10,330 bases of DNA, taken from positions 1 through 10,330 of the forward strand of contig CANQCX010000050.1 in the NCBI GenBank assembly GCA_947591115.1. The letters are read 5' to 3'. Shown here piece by piece: positions 7,525 to 10,330 of the stretch. The stretch's first letter is position 1. Every line of letters starts with the position of its first letter. Source of the stretch: an uncultured Lachnospiraceae bacterium. Lineage in GTDB: Bacteria; Bacillota; Clostridia; Lachnospirales; Lachnospiraceae. The position numbers and the translations under genes are program-made. The notes beneath the pieces were generated by a model. The model was not told the DNA's origin. It searched no databases and saw nothing but the letters and a program-made list of their open reading frames with translations.

Positions 7525-8985
7525 ATGAAGATTTGTATGGTGGCGGAAGGCTGTTATCCCTATGTGGTAGGGGGCGTGTCCGGTTGGATCAACAGTATGA
7601 TACAGTCCTTTCCGAATTTGGAATTTATTTTGCTGACAATCATAGCGGACCGGTCTCAGCGCGGCAAGTTTGCGTATGAGCTTCCCAAAAACGTGACTGA
7701 GGTATACGAGGTTTATCTGGATGATCTGGATTGGGGAGTTTCTACCAAAAAAAGACGGCTGAAACGGCTGAAGGACAAGGACTATCGGGCTCTCCGCAGT
7801 CTGGTGTTAAACAACAACGTGGACTGGGATACCATTTTTGATCTGTTTCACGACGATAAGCTTTCGGTGGACGATCTGCTTATGGGACCGAATTTTTATG
7901 CGGTTGCGCAGGAGGTGTATCAGATCAAATATTCCCAGATCGTATTTTCGGATTTTTTGTGGACGCTGCGCTCCATTTATCTGCCGCTGTTTTTGATTTT
8001 GAAAATGGATGTGCCGAAGGCGGATCTTTATCACTGCGTGGCGACCGGTTATGCGGGCGTGCTGGGCGCGATGGCGCAGCATTTCCACAAGTGCAGCCTT
8101 TTGGTTTCCGAGCATGGCATTTACACGCGCGAGCGTGAGGAGGAGCTGATCCGCGCCACATGGGTAGAGGGAAAATACAAAAATATCTGGATCGAGCAGT
8201 TCCGTAAAATGTCCAGTCTGGCATACGACCGCGCGGATCTGGTTACCTGTTTGTATCCTCATGCGAGGGAGCTTCAGATCGGTTACGGATGTCCGGAGGC
8301 CAAGATCATGATCACGCCGAACGGAATCAATACGCAGCGGCTTGCCGACCTGCCCAAAAAAGAAGGCGAAGACGCCAAGATGATTCATATCGGGGCGGTA
8401 CTGCGCGTGACGCCGATCAAGGACGTCAAGACGATGATACAGGCGTTTGCATTTGCAAAACAGCGGGTTTCCCGTTTAAAGCTCTGGATCATGGGGCCGA
8501 CGGAAGAAGAACCGGAGTATGCGCAGGAATGCTTTGAACTGGTAGAAGCGTTAAAGGTACAGGATGTTGTCTTTACGGGAAGGGTCGATATCCGCGATTA
8601 TCTGGGGAAAATGGATATGACCATTCTGACCAGTATCAGCGAGGGGCAGCCGCTTACGATTCTGGAAGGGTTTGCGGCGCACAAACCGGCGATCGCCACC
8701 GATGTGGGAGACTGTCGGGGATTGCTTTACGGCTCGGGCGATGAGTTTGGACCGGCGGGCATTCTGACTCATATTATGAACATTGAAGAAATCGCACAGG
8801 CGATGGTCGATCTGGCGCGCGATGAGCAGATGCGTCTGGAAATGGGCGAAAACGGTTATAACCGCGTGATGAGCCGTTACCGGATCGAGGATATGCACAT
8901 TACGTATGAGCAGATTTATCAACGGTTTTCTGCGGAACAGGGAATCGATTGGACGGAAGAAGAATTTGAACTTCGAAAGAGATAA
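7525..8985 (+). CDS. pelF: PelF, GT4-family glycosyltransferase of Pel synthesis
   Basis: The protein has 486 residues, near the family length of about 500. It is a cytoplasmic retaining GT-B glycosyltransferase that uses a UDP-hexosamine donor and is the presumed Pel polymerase. The N-terminus MKICMVAEGCYPYVVGGVSG (1-20) is the PelF signature, with the GGVS acceptor-side loop at 16-19. A SEHGIYTRE segment lies in the middle. The donor-binding half has GAVLRVTPIKDVK with R294 and K299, the expected phosphate-contacting pair. The EX7E motif is E373-G-Q-P-L-T-I-L-E381, followed by ATDVGDCRGLLYG. All key residues are present. The gene starts three bases after the previous stop, with GGAG at 7515-7518 placed inside that gene's end. 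PelG follows after 17 bases, as in most Pel loci. Confidence 0.94.
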   Translation: MKICMVAEGCYPYVVGGVSGWINSMIQSFPNLEFILLTIIADRSQRGKFAYELPKNVTEVYEVYLDDLDWGVSTKKRRLKRLKDKDYRALRSLVLNNNVDWDTIFDLFHDDKLSVDDLLMGPNFYAVAQEVYQIKYSQIVFSDFLWTLRSIYLPLFLILKMDVPKADLYHCVATGYAGVLGAMAQHFHKCSLLVSEHGIYTREREEELIRATWVEGKYKNIWIEQFRKMSSLAYDRADLVTCLYPHARELQIGYGCPEAKIMITPNGINTQRLADLPKKEGEDAKMIHIGAVLRVTPIKDVKTMIQAFAFAKQRVSRLKLWIMGPTEEEPEYAQECFELVEALKVQDVVFTGRVDIRDYLGKMDMTILTSISEGQPLTILEGFAAHKPAIATDVGDCRGLLYGSGDEFGPAGILTHIMNIEEIAQAMVDLARDEQMRLEMGENGYNRVMSRYRIEDMHITYEQIYQRFSAEQGIDWTEEEFELRKR

Positions 8986-8986
8986 C

Positions 8987-8992
8987 GGGAGG
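8987..8992 (+). promoter_or_regulatory. Ribosome binding site of pelG
   Basis: GGGAGG lies ten bases before ATG 9003 and directly after the pelF stop codon. It is the best anti-Shine-Dalgarno match near the gene and fixes the pelG start. Confidence 0.75.
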
Positions 8993-9002
8993 TTGTCGTT
9001 TT

Positions 9003-10330
9003 ATGGCTGGAATAGGCGTAAAGCTGAATAAAATTTATCAGAAAAATACCCTGACGGCCAATTTGTTTGGGTTTGGTTACAGCGCGATGATCACGATTGC
9101 GCCGATGGTGCTGGTCATTGCCGCCGTAATGCTGATGCAGATCTTGCTGGAGGTGTCCAAAACGGGATATGCGATGCGGGAGCTTTATTCTTCTACGGTG
9201 CTTTATATCTTCATTTTTTCCCTGCTGACCGCTTCCCCGTTTAACTCGGTGCTTTCGCGTTATATTTCCGATGTTATTTACAAAGAAGAATATGCGGATA
9301 TCCTGCCATGTTATTATGTGGGACTGATCATGAACGTGATCTTCAGCTGCATTTTCGGAATTCCGTTCTGCATTCACGAGTATATTGTCGGGCAGGTTTC
9401 CATATGGTATGTGTTTGCCGGATACTGCGGATACGCCGCGCTGGTCATGGTCTTTTATTCCCAGCTGTATCTGTCGATCTGTAAGGACTATAAAAAGATT
9501 TCGTTTTACTTTCTGGTCGGCATGGTCATTACGGTGCTGTGCTCCCTGCTGTTTGCGAAGGTTTTCCATATGGAGGTTACGATCGCCATGCTCATCGCGT
9601 TAGATATCGGTTTTTTGGTAATCGCCATGATGGAATATGCGCTGATCCGCAATTATTTCCGGAATAACAGCGGAAAATACCGCGCGGTGCTTTCGTATTT
9701 TAAAAAGTACTGGTCGCTTGTTTTTACAAACTTTTTTTACACGCTGGGATTGTATGTTCACAATTTCGTATTTTGGTCAACGGACATGCATATGGTGGTA
9801 GTAAATAGTTTTGTCAGCATGACGGCGTATGATATGGCGACCTGTCTGGCAATGTTTACCAATATTTCCGCAACGGTCATTTTTATTTCCCGCGTGGAAA
9901 TGCATTTTCACAAACGCTATAAAGCCTATTCGGAGGCGGTTATCGGAGGACGCGGAATCGATATTTCCAATGCGAAGCGGCGGATGTTCCGGCAGCTGTC
10001 CGAGGAATTGTTCAATCTGGTACGGATCCAGTTTATTGTGACGATCGTCATTTACTTTATCTGTATTATCCTGCTGCCGCAGTTTGGCTTCGGAGGAATA
10101 ATCATGAGGATTTATCCTTGTCTGGCGGTCGGATATTTTATTTTGTTTATCATGTACAGCGCGATTATTTTTATGTATTATTTCAATGATTTAAGAGGTG
10201 CGCTGCTGACTTCGATCGTATTTGTGCTTACGACGTTTCTCGTCAGCCTCGTGGCGGTTCATCTTTCGGAGGTATGGTACGGGATCGGCGTCGTGATCGG
10301 CTCGTTTGCGGGTTTCGCGCTGGGATATGC
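9003..10330 (+). CDS. pelG: PelG, Pel polysaccharide membrane transporter (3' truncated by window)
   Basis: An open frame runs from ATG 9003 to the window end, giving 442 codons plus two bases. Known PelG has about 456 residues, so nearly the whole protein is present. It is a multi-pass MATE/MOP-superfamily-like protein that makes the membrane passage for the polymer and forms a complex with PelD, PelE and PelF. The N-terminus MAGIGVKLNKIYQKNTLTAN is followed by FGFGYSAMITIAPMV, the usual PelG start. About a dozen hydrophobic segments follow, with YFNDLRGALL near the end of the visible part, also typical of the family. The long basic loop between helices (about HKRYKAYSEAV to NAKRRMFRQ) should face the cytoplasm. 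No frameshift or internal stop was found when the frame was read through. The stop codon and anything after it are outside the window. Confidence 0.93.
   Translation, partial: MAGIGVKLNKIYQKNTLTANLFGFGYSAMITIAPMVLVIAAVMLMQILLEVSKTGYAMRELYSSTVLYIFIFSLLTASPFNSVLSRYISDVIYKEEYADILPCYYVGLIMNVIFSCIFGIPFCIHEYIVGQVSIWYVFAGYCGYAALVMVFYSQLYLSICKDYKKISFYFLVGMVITVLCSLLFAKVFHMEVTIAMLIALDIGFLVIAMMEYALIRNYFRNNSGKYRAVLSYFKKYWSLVFTNFFYTLGLYVHNFVFWSTDMHMVVVNSFVSMTAYDMATCLAMFTNISATVIFISRVEMHFHKRYKAYSEAVIGGRGIDISNAKRRMFRQLSEELFNLVRIQFIVTIVIYFICIILLPQFGFGGIIMRIYPCLAVGYFILFIMYSAIIFMYYFNDLRGALLTSIVFVLTTFLVSLVAVHLSEVWYGIGVVIGSFAGFALGY

Noticed and set aside
8919..9569. A 216-codon minus-strand open frame spanning the pelF-pelG junction.
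   Set aside because: It is antisense to two strongly recognised genes, and its translation is low-complexity His/Arg/Asn-rich.

Overview
The window is a plus-strand-only, densely packed exopolysaccharide operon of the Pel type, in a form expected of a Gram-positive anaerobe. I infer a Firmicutes/Clostridia host, probably Lachnospiraceae-like. The reasons are the moderate GC content, strong GGAGG-type ribosome binding sites, the absence of outer-membrane Pel components (PelB, PelC), and the gene order. No RNA genes, mobile elements, CRISPR arrays, promoters or convincing terminators are visible. The largest gap between genes is 47 bases, so the window lies inside a single transcription unit whose promoter is upstream and whose end is downstream.

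Layout: (1) the 3' end of a small PqqD-like gene (to 139), whose stop overlaps the start of (2) a 725-residue PelD-type receptor (136-2313). This receptor carries an extra N-terminal SDR/epimerase-like domain, then membrane helices, a GAF-like region and a degenerate GGDEF domain that keeps an RxxD c-di-GMP I-site. (3) A PelE-like protein with two membrane helices and a helical-repeat tail (2310-3230). (4) A large polytopic membrane protein of 806 residues with features of a GT-C glycosyltransferase (3278-5698). (5) A membrane-anchored extracytoplasmic protein resembling DUF2194 and a degenerate polysaccharide deacetylase (5695-7521). (6) PelF, the cytoplasmic GT4 polymerase (7525-8985). (7) PelG, the MATE-like membrane transporter, cut off by the window end (9003 onward).

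Working model: PelF polymerises a hexosamine polymer from a UDP-sugar. PelG, with PelD and PelE, forms the inner-membrane synthase/export complex, switched on when c-di-GMP binds the PelD I-site. The two genes between pelE and pelF sit where PelA-type modification enzymes occur in other Pel loci, but they look different: one resembles a GT-C transferase with a large outside domain, and the other has the shape of a deacetylase but lacks the usual metal-binding histidine motif. These two genes, the catalytically degenerate SDR fused to PelD, and the coupled PqqD-like gene are the parts that do not match the textbook Pel system.
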